Assembly: GCF_016862935.1 (NCBI RefSeq)
Contig: NZ_BONX01000008.1
Coordinates: 124,001 to 188,000, forward strand
Reading direction: 5' to 3'
Source: Plantactinospora mayteni
Lineage (GTDB): Bacteria > Actinomycetota > Actinomycetes > Mycobacteriales > Micromonosporaceae
DNA length: 64,000 bases
The position numbers were made by a program, and so were the translations under genes. Within the stretch, counting starts at the first letter, position 1. Every line of letters starts with the position of its first letter. The notes beneath the pieces are model-generated. The model was given only the letters and a program-made list of their open reading frames with translations. It ran no database searches and had not been told where the DNA came from. Shown piece by piece: positions 57,579 through 64,000 of this stretch.

Positions 57579-59069
57579 ATGAGGAGTAGTCGGCTTCTCG
57601 TCACGGGTGCGGCGCTCGCCGTCGTACTCGGCGGCGCCGGGTTCGCCGTCGCCGACACGACGTCGGCGCCGGGCGACGGGGTGGGGGTGCTGGCCGCCGG
57701 CGAGTTCGACTTCAGCCGGCCGCAGACCGTCGCCACCAACCTCCAGGCGCCCTGGGGCATGGCCTTCCTGCCGGACGGCAGCGCGCTGGTAGCCGAGCGG
57801 GACACCGCCCGGGTCGTGCAGGTCCGCCCGGGGCAGAGCCCGCAGCAGGTCGCCACCATCTCCGGCGTCTCGCCCGGCGGCGAGGCCGGGCTGCTCGGCC
57901 TGGCCGTCTCGCCGACCTACGCCAGCGACCGCTACGTGTACGCCTACTTCACCTCGGCCAGCGACAACCGGATCATCCGGTTCCGGCTCGACGCGCCGCA
58001 GACCCAGACACCGATCCTCACCGGGCTGGCCCGGGCCAGCTTCCACGACGGCGGCCGGATCGCCTTCGGCCCGGACGGCATGCTCTATGCCGGTGTCGGC
58101 GACGCGGGCCAGACCGCCAACTCGCAGAACCCGTCCAGCCGCAACGGCAAGATCCTGCGGATGCGGCCGGACGGCAGCGCCCCGCCGGACAATCCGACCG
58201 CCGGCTCGCTGGTCTACAGCCTCGGCCACCGCAACGTGCAGGGGCTCGCCTGGGACGCCCAGGGCCGGCTCTACGCCAGCGAGTTCGGGCAGAACACCTG
58301 GGACGAGGTCAACTACATCGTGCCCGGCGGCAACTACGGCTGGCCGACGGTGGAGGGCCAGGGCAACGACCCGCGGTTCCGGAACCCGATCGTCACCTGG
58401 ACGACCGCCGAGGCGTCGCCGAGCGGTGCCACGATCGACGGCAACATGCTCTTCGTCGCCGCGCTGCGCGGCACCCGGCTCTGGCAGGTACCGCTGAACG
58501 GCAGCGGCGGGGTGGCCGGCAGCCCGACCGCCCAGCTCACCGGCCAGTACGGTCGGCTGCGTACCGTCGAACGCGCCCCGGACGGCTCGCTCTGGGTGGC
58601 CACCAGCAACCGGGACGGCCGCGGCTCGCCGGCCGCCACCGACGACCGGATCCTCCGCTTCCTGCCGGTCGGCGCGACCCCGACGCCCACCGCGACCACC
58701 CGGCCGCCCACCTCCTCGCCGACGCCCAGCGTCCCGCCGACCAGCACCCCGCCGCCGGGCAGCGGTGCCTGCACCGCCACCTACCGCCAGGTCAACCAGT
58801 GGCAGGGCGGCTTCCAGGGCGAGGTGACGGTCCGCAACAACGGCACCAGCACCCTGAACGGCTGGACCGTGCGGTGGACCTTCGCCAACGGGCAGACGAT
58901 CAGCCAGCTCTGGAACGGCACGCTGACCGCGAGCGGCTCCTCGATCACGGTCCGGAACGTGAGCTGGAACGGCACCCTCGGCGCCAACGGCTCGGCCACG
59001 TTCGGCTTCCAGGGCTCGTGGACCGGGACCAACACCCCGCCGGGCAACCTCACCTGCACCAGCCCCTGA
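57579..59069 (+). CDS. Secreted glucose/sorbosone dehydrogenase-like propeller with CBM2
   Basis: The 496-residue product has a signal peptide (about 1-26), then a PQQ-type sugar dehydrogenase propeller (about 45-365, related to AA12). TNLQAPWGMAFLPDGSALVAER, ASFHDGGRIAFGPDGMLYAGVGD and SLGHRNVQGLAWDAQGRLY are the typical conserved loops; the His in FHDGG and GHRN are used in catalysis or PQQ binding. A Pro/Thr/Ser linker (about 367-395) leads to a CBM2 (about 398-494). It would oxidise extracellular sugars and could feed electrons to the LPMO encoded at 19692 (inference). GGAGGTGCGGC precedes ATG 57579. Confidence 0.9.
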   Translation: MRSSRLLVTGAALAVVLGGAGFAVADTTSAPGDGVGVLAAGEFDFSRPQTVATNLQAPWGMAFLPDGSALVAERDTARVVQVRPGQSPQQVATISGVSPGGEAGLLGLAVSPTYASDRYVYAYFTSASDNRIIRFRLDAPQTQTPILTGLARASFHDGGRIAFGPDGMLYAGVGDAGQTANSQNPSSRNGKILRMRPDGSAPPDNPTAGSLVYSLGHRNVQGLAWDAQGRLYASEFGQNTWDEVNYIVPGGNYGWPTVEGQGNDPRFRNPIVTWTTAEASPSGATIDGNMLFVAALRGTRLWQVPLNGSGGVAGSPTAQLTGQYGRLRTVERAPDGSLWVATSNRDGRGSPAATDDRILRFLPVGATPTPTATTRPPTSSPTPSVPPTSTPPPGSGACTATYRQVNQWQGGFQGEVTVRNNGTSTLNGWTVRWTFANGQTISQLWNGTLTASGSSITVRNVSWNGTLGANGSATFGFQGSWTGTNTPPGNLTCTSP

Positions 59070-59077
59070 GACTGTCG

Positions 59078-59109
59078 TCGGCGGTGGCCGGGCGCCCGGC
59101 CACCGCCGA
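59078..59109. terminator. Perfect palindromic terminator
   Basis: TCGGCGGTGGCCGGGC (59078-59093) is immediately followed by its exact complement GCCCGGCCACCGCCGA (59094-59109): a 16-bp palindrome starting 9 nt after the stop. As an RNA it would form a long hairpin with minimal loop. Confidence 0.85.
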
Positions 59110-59303
59110 GCGTCCGTGAGCCGAAGAGTCCCACCGGCAGCGGCGCGGCTTCTCCAGCTCGACGACACCGTCGAACATCACCTTCGGCTTGCGACCACCC
59201 GCCAACGCGTCCTGATGTGCGGTAACTCCTCGGTAAGCGCCGGTCGACGGCGGCGTCCCGGCTCCCGACGTCGGACTTCCGCAGCCTCCCGGGGCGGTGG
59301 TGC

Positions 59304-60698
59304 TCAGCCCGGAGTCGGACCGGCGGTCCGGGCCGGGACGAGTTCCGGGTACGGCGTGCGGATCGGGGTCAGCGTGGCGAGGGCGGCGATGCCGAGGCAG
59401 GTCAGGCCGGCGGCGAGACAGACCGCCGCGGTGCCGTACCGGGCCACTGCCCCGGTCAGCACGGCCGCGCCGAGCGGGCCGAGCGCGGAATGCAGGGTCC
59501 AGAACGCCGAGGTCACCCGGCCGAGCAGGTGATCCGGGGTGACCTGCTGGCGCAGCGACATCGAACAGATCCCGGCGAGGCTGGTCCCGAACGTGTAGGC
59601 GGCCACCAGCAGGGCCAGCGCCGGTACGTCCCGGGTCAGTCCCGCGCCGACGACGGCCAGCCCGCTGAGCGCGTACGCCCCGATCCAGCACGGGCCGAAG
59701 CCCAGCGACCGGCGTACCGGGGCGACCAGCAGTGCGGCCACGATGGTGCCCCCGGCGGCAGCGGCCAGGACGTACCCGACGGTGCCGTCGGAGCGGCCGA
59801 GGTCGTGCTTGACGTGGTAGATGAAGACGTCGGTCAACCCGATGGTGAGGAAGGTCAGGAACGACAGCAGGAGCGTCAACGTCCGCAGTACCGGATGCCG
59901 CCAGAGGAACCGGACCCCGACCAGCAGGTCCGACCAGCCGGAACGGCCGGCCCGGGGATCCGGCGTGGAGTCCGGTGTGGAGTCCGGCGACTCCGGCGCG
60001 GTGCCCGCCGAGGCGGCCTCGACGCGATGGGTCACCAGGGCGTCCTCGGCGTGGTGCGTCGTCGGGGCGTCCTCGGCTCGGTGCGTCGTCGGGGTGCGGA
60101 GCCGGACGAAGCAGAGGCCGAGCGCGGAGAGGGCGAAGGTGCCGGCGTCGACGGCGAGCGCGGCGGCCGGCCCGACGGCGGCGGAGAGCAGCCCGGCCAG
60201 TACCGGGCCGATGATCCCGGCCGCCGCGTACGTCGCGTAGAGCTGTCCGTTCGCCCGGGTGATCTGGGCCGGACCGACCAGCGCCGGCACGGCGGCGACG
60301 TAGCCGACCTGGAAGACCATCCCCACGGCGGCGCAGGCCGGCGCGACCAGGTAGAGCAGCCAGAGCTGCGGCGCGAAGAGCCAGATCACCGGGATGCTGG
60401 CGTATCCGACGGCCCGGAACAGGTCGCAGCCGAGCAGCAGGAGTCGCCGGTCCACCCGGTCGACCAGATGGCCGGCCACGATCCCGGCCGCCACCGACGC
60501 CGCCCCGACCAGTCCGGTCAGCAGGCCCATCCGGGCCACCGAGCCGGTCGCGTGCAACACCAGCAGCGGTACGGCGAGCAGAGAGAACGAGTCACCCAGT
60601 GCGGAGAGCGCCTGACCGGCCCAGAAGAGCGGGAAGTCGCGGCGGCGCCAGAGCGTCCCGCTGCCCGGCGTCCCGCTGCCCGGCGTCGCGGTGCTCAC
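59304..60698 (-). CDS. MFS exporter
   Basis: The 464-residue product is an MFS protein of the MFS_3/enterobactin exporter type. It has about 12 helices: FPLFWAGQALSALGDSFSLLAVPLLVL (about 18-45) starts it, and GHLVDRVDRRLLLLGCD (about 75) is the loop 2-3 motif. A long hydrophilic central loop (about 190-240, THRAEDAPTTHHAEDALVTHRV, SPDSTPDSTPDP) is repetitive. The start is GTG 60698, which overlaps the stop of the upstream gene (GTGA), so it is coupled. It is likely to export a drug or toxic metabolite and to be controlled via the operator upstream of its operon partner. Confidence 0.88.
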   Translation of the reverse strand: MSTATPGSGTPGSGTLWRRRDFPLFWAGQALSALGDSFSLLAVPLLVLHATGSVARMGLLTGLVGAASVAAGIVAGHLVDRVDRRLLLLGCDLFRAVGYASIPVIWLFAPQLWLLYLVAPACAAVGMVFQVGYVAAVPALVGPAQITRANGQLYATYAAAGIIGPVLAGLLSAAVGPAAALAVDAGTFALSALGLCFVRLRTPTTHRAEDAPTTHHAEDALVTHRVEAASAGTAPESPDSTPDSTPDPRAGRSGWSDLLVGVRFLWRHPVLRTLTLLLSFLTFLTIGLTDVFIYHVKHDLGRSDGTVGYVLAAAAGGTIVAALLVAPVRRSLGFGPCWIGAYALSGLAVVGAGLTRDVPALALLVAAYTFGTSLAGICSMSLRQQVTPDHLLGRVTSAFWTLHSALGPLGAAVLTGAVARYGTAAVCLAAGLTCLGIAALATLTPIRTPYPELVPARTAGPTPG

Positions 60699-60699
60699 C
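60655..60699. repeat. 15-bp tandem repeat at an MFS start / Clp_N stop
   Basis: GTCCCGCTGCCCGGC is at 60655-60669 and 60670-60684, with a third diverged copy (60685-60699) covering the overlapping stop and start codons. On the minus strand it encodes the TPGSGTPGSGT start of the exporter. Confidence 0.75.
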
Positions 60700-61438
60700 T
60701 GCCGGAGCTGGCCGACCGGGGCAGGCCACGGAGGGTGTCGACGATCCACTCCTCGGCCCGGACCCGGGTCACGCCCAGCCCGATCAGGACCCGCGCGCCC
60801 GGCTCGGTCTCGGCGGCCAGCAGCCCGAGCAGGAGGTGCTCGGTGCCGACGTAGTTGTGGCCGAGCCGCAGTGCCTCGGCGAAGGTGCGGTCCCGTACCT
60901 GCTTGGCGGCGGTCGAGAACGGTAGGTGCTCCGCCGCGCCCGCCTGCCCGACCAGGTCGGGGGCGGTGGCGTGGACGGCGGTCCGGACCGCCTCGGCGGA
61001 AACGCCCAGCGCCGCGATCGCCCGGCCGGCCAGGCCGTCGGGTTCGTGCAGGATGCCGAGGAGCAGGTGTTCGGTGCCGACCTCGGCGCTGCCGGCGTAC
61101 CGGGCCTCCGCCTGGGCCTGGGTCACCACGTTGCGGGCCCGGTCGGTGAACCGGGCGAAGGCGCTGGCCGGGATCTGCTCGTCCTGGTCGGACCGCCGGG
61201 TCACGAAGCGCTTCTGCACGGCCTGCTTGCTGACCCCCATGCTCTGGCCGATGTCGGTCCAGGAGGCACCGGAGCGGCGGGCCTGGTCGACGAAGTGCCC
61301 GATCAGGTGGTCGGCGAGGTCGCCGAGATATTCGCCGACCAGTACCGCGTCGGTGAGCCGCTCCAGGGCGTCCCCGGTGGGGTGCTGGCGGCGGACGTAC
61401 TCGATGAGGTCGTCGAGGCGTACCGGAAGTCGCTCCAT
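60695..61438 (-). CDS. HTH and Clp N-terminal (Clp_N) domain protein
   Basis: The 247-residue product begins with a helix-turn-helix part (about 1-75, where GASWTDIGQSMGVSKQAVQKRFV is the recognition region) and ends in a double Clp_N repeat (about 95-240: TDRARNVVTQAQAEARYAGSAEVGTEHLLLGILHEP and VRDRTFAEALRLGHNYVGTEHLLLGLLAAE). Clp_N is the substrate- and adaptor-binding domain of ClpA/C; here no ATPase follows. It may be a DNA-binding regulator whose activity depends on ClpC or damaged proteins. Two perfect 17-bp palindromes 3-47 bp upstream suggest autoregulation. Its stop overlaps the MFS start. Confidence 0.85.
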   Translation of the reverse strand: MERLPVRLDDLIEYVRRQHPTGDALERLTDAVLVGEYLGDLADHLIGHFVDQARRSGASWTDIGQSMGVSKQAVQKRFVTRRSDQDEQIPASAFARFTDRARNVVTQAQAEARYAGSAEVGTEHLLLGILHEPDGLAGRAIAALGVSAEAVRTAVHATAPDLVGQAGAAEHLPFSTAAKQVRDRTFAEALRLGHNYVGTEHLLLGLLAAETEPGARVLIGLGVTRVRAEEWIVDTLRGLPRSASSGR

Positions 61439-61440
61439 GC

Positions 61441-61485
61441 GTCAACCGTAGGTTGACGGTCGGTGTCCGTCAACCTACGGTTGAC
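61441..61485. promoter_or_regulatory. Double palindromic operator, GTCAACC-N3-GGTTGAC twice
   Basis: GTCAACC-GTA-GGTTGAC (61441-61457) and GTCAACC-TAC-GGTTGAC (61469-61485) are 17-bp boxes, each a perfect inverted repeat of 7-bp arms, and each the reverse complement of the other. Centres are 28 bp apart. They begin 3 nt upstream of the start codon of the HTH-Clp_N gene, so binding would block transcription or its initiation. Confidence 0.85.
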
Positions 61486-61490
61486 CCCGT

Positions 61491-61538
61491 TGCCTCGGCG
61501 GGGCCGGAGTCAGGTGCCTCGGCGGGGCCGGAGTCAGG
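61491..61538. repeat. 24-bp exact tandem repeat over rnhA stop codon
   Basis: TGCCTCGGCGGGGCCGGAGT plus CAGG at 61491-61514 is repeated exactly at 61515-61538. The second copy contains the rnhA stop codon (61534-61536 on the minus strand); the first is downstream of the gene. Confidence 0.9.
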
Positions 61539-62010
61539 CCGGTACGACCGACGAGCGCCCCCGCCCGCCGGTGGCCTCCCGCATGCCCCGGACGGCGAGC
61601 TGGTCCGCCCGCTCGTTCTCCGGATGCCCGGCGTGCCCCTTGACCCAGTGCCACCGCACCTGGTGGCGGGCGGCGGCGGCCTCCAGTCGCTGCCACAGGT
61701 CGGCGTTCTTGACCGGCTGCTTCGCGGCGGTCTGCCAGCCGTTGCGCTTCCAGTTCGGCAGCCACTTGGTGATGCCGTCCCGGACGTACGTGCTGTCGAC
61801 GTAGATCTGCACCGTCACCGGGCGGGTCAGGCTCTCCAACGCCTGGATCGCCGCCATCAGCTCCATCCGGTTGTTGGTGGTGGCCACCGCCTCGCCACCG
61901 TGGAGTTCCTTCTCCACCGTGCCGTACCGCAGCACGGCGCCCCAGCCGCCGGGACCGGGATTGCCGCTGCACGCGCCGTCGGTGTAGATCTGCACGACCT
62001 GCTCTGTCAC
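61534..62010 (-). CDS. rnhA: Ribonuclease HI
   Basis: The 158-residue product is a full RNase HI. The active-site carboxylates are Asp11 ([14 protein letters not shown]), Glu50 (NNRMELMA), Asp72 ([10 protein letters not shown]) and Asp136 (ENERADQLA). The HWVKGHAGH loop with the conserved His (about 121-129) is also present. It removes RNA from RNA-DNA hybrids in the cytoplasm. GTG 62010 ([12 protein letters not shown]) lies 22 nt downstream of the PRPP synthetase stop on the same strand, so they may be co-transcribed. A 24-bp duplication covers its stop. Confidence 0.95.
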   Translation of the reverse strand: MTEQVVQIYTDGACSGNPGPGGWGAVLRYGTVEKELHGGEAVATTNNRMELMAAIQALESLTRPVTVQIYVDSTYVRDGITKWLPNWKRNGWQTAAKQPVKNADLWQRLEAAAARHQVRWHWVKGHAGHPENERADQLAVRGMREATGGRGRSSVVPA

Positions 62011-62032
62011 CCGGGCAACATACCCTGCCCGG

Positions 62033-62971
62033 TCAGCCGAACAGGGCGCTGACCGACTCCCCGTTGTGGATCCGGCGCATCGCCTCGGCCAGCGCCGGCG
62101 CGACGGAGAGTACGGTCAGCTTGTCGGTGTGGTCCCGGGTCGGGATCGGCACCGTGTTGGTGCAGACGATCTCGGCGACGTCCGGCTCCGCGGAGAGCCG
62201 GCGCAGCGCCGCCGAGGCGAACAGGCCATGCGTGCAGGCCACCCGTACGCTGCGGACCTTCTGCTCGCGCAGCCGGTCGAGCAGCTCGAACACCGTGCTG
62301 CCCTTGGCGATCTCGTCGTCGAGCACGATGACGTCCCGGTCGACCACGTCGCCGATCACCGTGCTGATCACCACCTTGTCGTCGGAGAACCGCTGCTTGG
62401 CGCCGGCCGCCACCGGCACCTTCAGCATCCGGGCGAACGCGGCGGCCTGCTTCGCGTTGCCGAGGTCCGGCGAGACCACCACCGTGTCGGCGAGGTCGTA
62501 CCCCTGGAAGTGCGTCGCCAGCTCACGTAGCGCGTGCAGGTGGTCGACCGGGATGCTGAAGAAGCCGTGCACCTGCGGCGAGTGCAGGGTGATCGCCAGG
62601 ATCCGGCCGGCGCCGGCCGTGGTCAGCAGGTCGGCGACCAGCCGCCCGCCGATCGAGATGCGCGGGGCGTCCTTCTTGTCGCTGCGGGCGTACGCGTAGT
62701 GCGGCATCACCACCGTGATCCGGCCCGCCGAGGCGCCCCGGGCCGCGTCCAGCATCAGCAGCAGCTCCACCAGGTGCTCCTGGACCGGTGGCACCAGCGG
62801 CTGGATCAGGAAGACGTCCCGCTCCCGGCAGTTCGCCTGCAACTGCACCTCGAGGCAGTCGTTGGCGAACCGGGAGATCCGGGTCGGGAGCAGGGGGACG
62901 CCGAGATGCTGGCAGATCTCGGTGGCCAGCTCGGGGTGGGCACTGCCGGTGAAGACCGCGATGTCACGCAC
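62033..62971 (-). CDS. prs: Ribose-phosphate diphosphokinase (PRPP synthetase)
   Basis: The 312-residue product starts [20 protein letters not shown] and has the two phosphoribosyltransferase-like halves. The ATP/Mg region [27 protein letters not shown] (about 93-120), the ribose-5-phosphate-binding [18 protein letters not shown] loop (about 210-228) and the [12 protein letters not shown] segment identify it. It makes PRPP from ribose-5-phosphate and ATP. GTG 62971 is preferred as it gives the usual start; GTG 62980 three codons upstream is possible and may be leaderless (TAGAGT before it). It may be a second copy of prs; no glmU is adjacent. Confidence 0.9.
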   Translation of the reverse strand: MRDIAVFTGSAHPELATEICQHLGVPLLPTRISRFANDCLEVQLQANCRERDVFLIQPLVPPVQEHLVELLLMLDAARGASAGRITVVMPHYAYARSDKKDAPRISIGGRLVADLLTTAGAGRILAITLHSPQVHGFFSIPVDHLHALRELATHFQGYDLADTVVVSPDLGNAKQAAAFARMLKVPVAAGAKQRFSDDKVVISTVIGDVVDRDVIVLDDEIAKGSTVFELLDRLREQKVRSVRVACTHGLFASAALRRLSAEPDVAEIVCTNTVPIPTRDHTDKLTVLSVAPALAEAMRRIHNGESVSALFG

Positions 62972-63265
62972 GGGGGCCACTCTAGTGAACGGCCTAGCGC
63001 GCCGGGGCAGGACACGAAGCCAGCGGTCCCCGGCGCGGCGCCGCCGAGACCGACCCGCACCGACGGGTCGTACACCCGCCGGGTTGACGGTGATGTGTGG
63101 CCGTTGGCGGCGGTGTGCCGGCGTTGTCGCTTTGCTCGGTGACCCCGATTGTCCGCCCGATCGAGTTCGGTCGACGGGTGCCGGGGGTAAGGCGCGGTCA
63201 TTTCGCGCCGGCAACGATCACTTCGCGGCCGGCGCCGACCATGTCCGAGCAGAGGGGGAAACGAG

Positions 63266-64000
63266 ATGGCTCTCACCCGACGCGGCTTCCTCGAAGCGTC
63301 CGCCGTGACGGCATTCGGTTCACTGTGGACGCCGGGGGACCGGCCGGCGCCGCCGGACTTTCCGGCGGAGATACCCGTCGAGCGCGAGGCGTACCGCAAC
63401 TGGGCCGGTGAGATCCAGGCGGACGGGGTCTGGACCTGCACGCCCCGGACGGCGGCCGACGTGGTGACGGTGACCAACTGGGCGTACCGGCACGGCTACT
63501 CGGTCCGGGCCCGTGGCTACCGGCACACCTGGGCACCGCTGACCGTACCGGCCGATGGTGCCGCCGACCGGACCATCCTGGTGGACACCACCCGGCACCT
63601 GACCTCGATGGCGGTGCTCTCCACCGCACCCGCGGCGGTACGCGTGCAGGCCGGCGCCTCGATGGACGACGTCCTCGCCTTCCTCGAGGAGCACGGGCTC
63701 GGCGTCACCAACACCCCCGCCCCGGGCGACCTGAGCGTCGGCGGCGTACTGGCGATCAACGGCCACGGCACCTCCGTGCCGGCCGACGGCGAGACCCTGG
63801 CACCCGGGCACACCTACGGGTCGCTGAGCAACCTCGTCCTCTCGCTCACCGCCGTGGTCTGGGACGCGGCGGCCGGCGGGTACGCGCTGCGCACCTTCGA
63901 CCGCGCCGATCCGGACTGTGCGGCGCTGCTCACCCACGTCGGCCGGGCCTTCGTCACCGAGGTGACGATGCGGGTCGGCGCCAACCAGAACCTCCGGTGC
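63266..64000 (+). CDS. Tat-exported VAO-type flavoprotein, cholesterol-oxidase-II-like, partial
   Basis: The frame runs from ATG 63266 (behind GAGGGGGAA) through the right edge, so the first 245 residues are seen. TRRGFLEASAVTAFGSL is a twin-arginine signal. The FAD-binding PCMH domain begins about 57 (CTPRTAADVVTVTNWAYRHGYSVRARGYRHTW), where His87 in GYRHTWAPL sits where VAO-type cholesterol oxidases attach FAD covalently. PAPGDLSVGGVLAINGHGTSVPADGE (about 150-175) is the second FAD segment. It resembles type II (covalent FAD) cholesterol oxidase, which also has a substrate-binding C-terminal domain that lies beyond the window. The substrate is not proven. Confidence 0.75.
   Translation, partial: MALTRRGFLEASAVTAFGSLWTPGDRPAPPDFPAEIPVEREAYRNWAGEIQADGVWTCTPRTAADVVTVTNWAYRHGYSVRARGYRHTWAPLTVPADGAADRTILVDTTRHLTSMAVLSTAPAAVRVQAGASMDDVLAFLEEHGLGVTNTPAPGDLSVGGVLAINGHGTSVPADGETLAPGHTYGSLSNLVLSLTAVVWDAAAGGYALRTFDRADPDCAALLTHVGRAFVTEVTMRVGANQNLRC

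Noticed and set aside
59050-59303. Possible minus-strand coding remnant upstream of 59303
   Set aside because: A frame with KPKVMFDGVVELEKPRR looks protein-like but has no start or binding site, is short and runs into a terminator palindrome. I could not support it as a gene fragment.
1-64000. tRNA or rRNA genes
   Set aside because: No cloverleaf with a T-loop GGTTCGAATCC-like core and no conserved rRNA segments were found while reading both strands.

Overview
The window is about 72% GC by eye, and third codon positions are almost always G or C. Gene content is that of a mycelial actinomycete, most likely Micromonosporaceae. Support comes from glucosyl-3-phosphoglycerate synthase, SecA2, F420-type oxidoreductase, GAF-ANTAR and SigB/F-type regulators, DUF6223-like and DUF2267 proteins, many GTG starts and some apparently leaderless starts. 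No rRNA, tRNA, CRISPR array or replication origin was found. The genus cannot be named from this sequence alone.

Layout. 1-6400: end of a DUF3817 protein, small membrane proteins, an Rv2629-type (eRF1-like) protein overlapping a thiamine-diphosphate enzyme, and an unrecognised 471-residue protein. 6600-12350: a sigma factor fused to a STAS domain, a solitary ctaD, a GT4 glycosyltransferase and gpgS. 12650-19320: secA2, a GAF-ANTAR regulator, DUF2231 and DUF3500 proteins, and a secreted LVIVD-repeat protein behind a CRP-type site. 19690-22530: a chitin/cellulose-active LPMO-CBM2 and an SGNH esterase-CBM2 flanking a cupin. 22700-28860: metallo-hydrolase, NTF2-like protein, exported nucleoside hydrolase, AraC regulator plus SDR, MOSC protein and a PQQ-like propeller.

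28875-39344 is a reductive pyrimidine catabolism locus: a divergent MocR regulator, then beta-ureidopropionase, dihydropyrimidinase, methylmalonate/malonate-semialdehyde dehydrogenase, an LLM flavin enzyme and a complete ABC importer with two different permeases. Together they could import a pyrimidine-like solute and convert dihydropyrimidine via beta-alanine and malonate semialdehyde to acetyl-CoA. Dihydropyrimidine dehydrogenase and the beta-alanine transaminase are not in the window. 39550-41472 holds cysteine dioxygenase, a rhodanese and a receiver-less winged-helix protein.

41722-44755 is the least familiar part: a tightly packed five-gene operon with a near-consensus promoter. It encodes an unknown soluble protein, a membrane-anchored thioredoxin-like protein with CxxC, a Tat-exported protein very rich in Trp and Cys, a polytopic membrane protein interrupted by an in-frame TGA, and a small CxxC protein. 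It looks like a redox maturation system for an exported protein. 44809-48260: AEC transporter, a second receiver-less winged-helix paralogue, a LuxR-domain remnant and a TnpB-only IS200/IS605-type element inserted just before a uridine-kinase-like gene.

48259-54259: DksA-type protein, DUF72, NAD-binding protein, small membrane proteins, DUF2267, and a lipoprotein overlapping an OmpA-domain protein. 54430-59069: GH3 beta-glucosidase and a glucose/sorbosone dehydrogenase-CBM2. 59304-62971: MFS exporter coupled to an HTH-Clp_N protein with a striking double operator, RNase HI and PRPP synthetase. 63266-64000: start of a Tat-exported VAO-type flavoprotein. A feature running through the window is short tandem repeats, unrelated to one another, placed on or next to stop codons.
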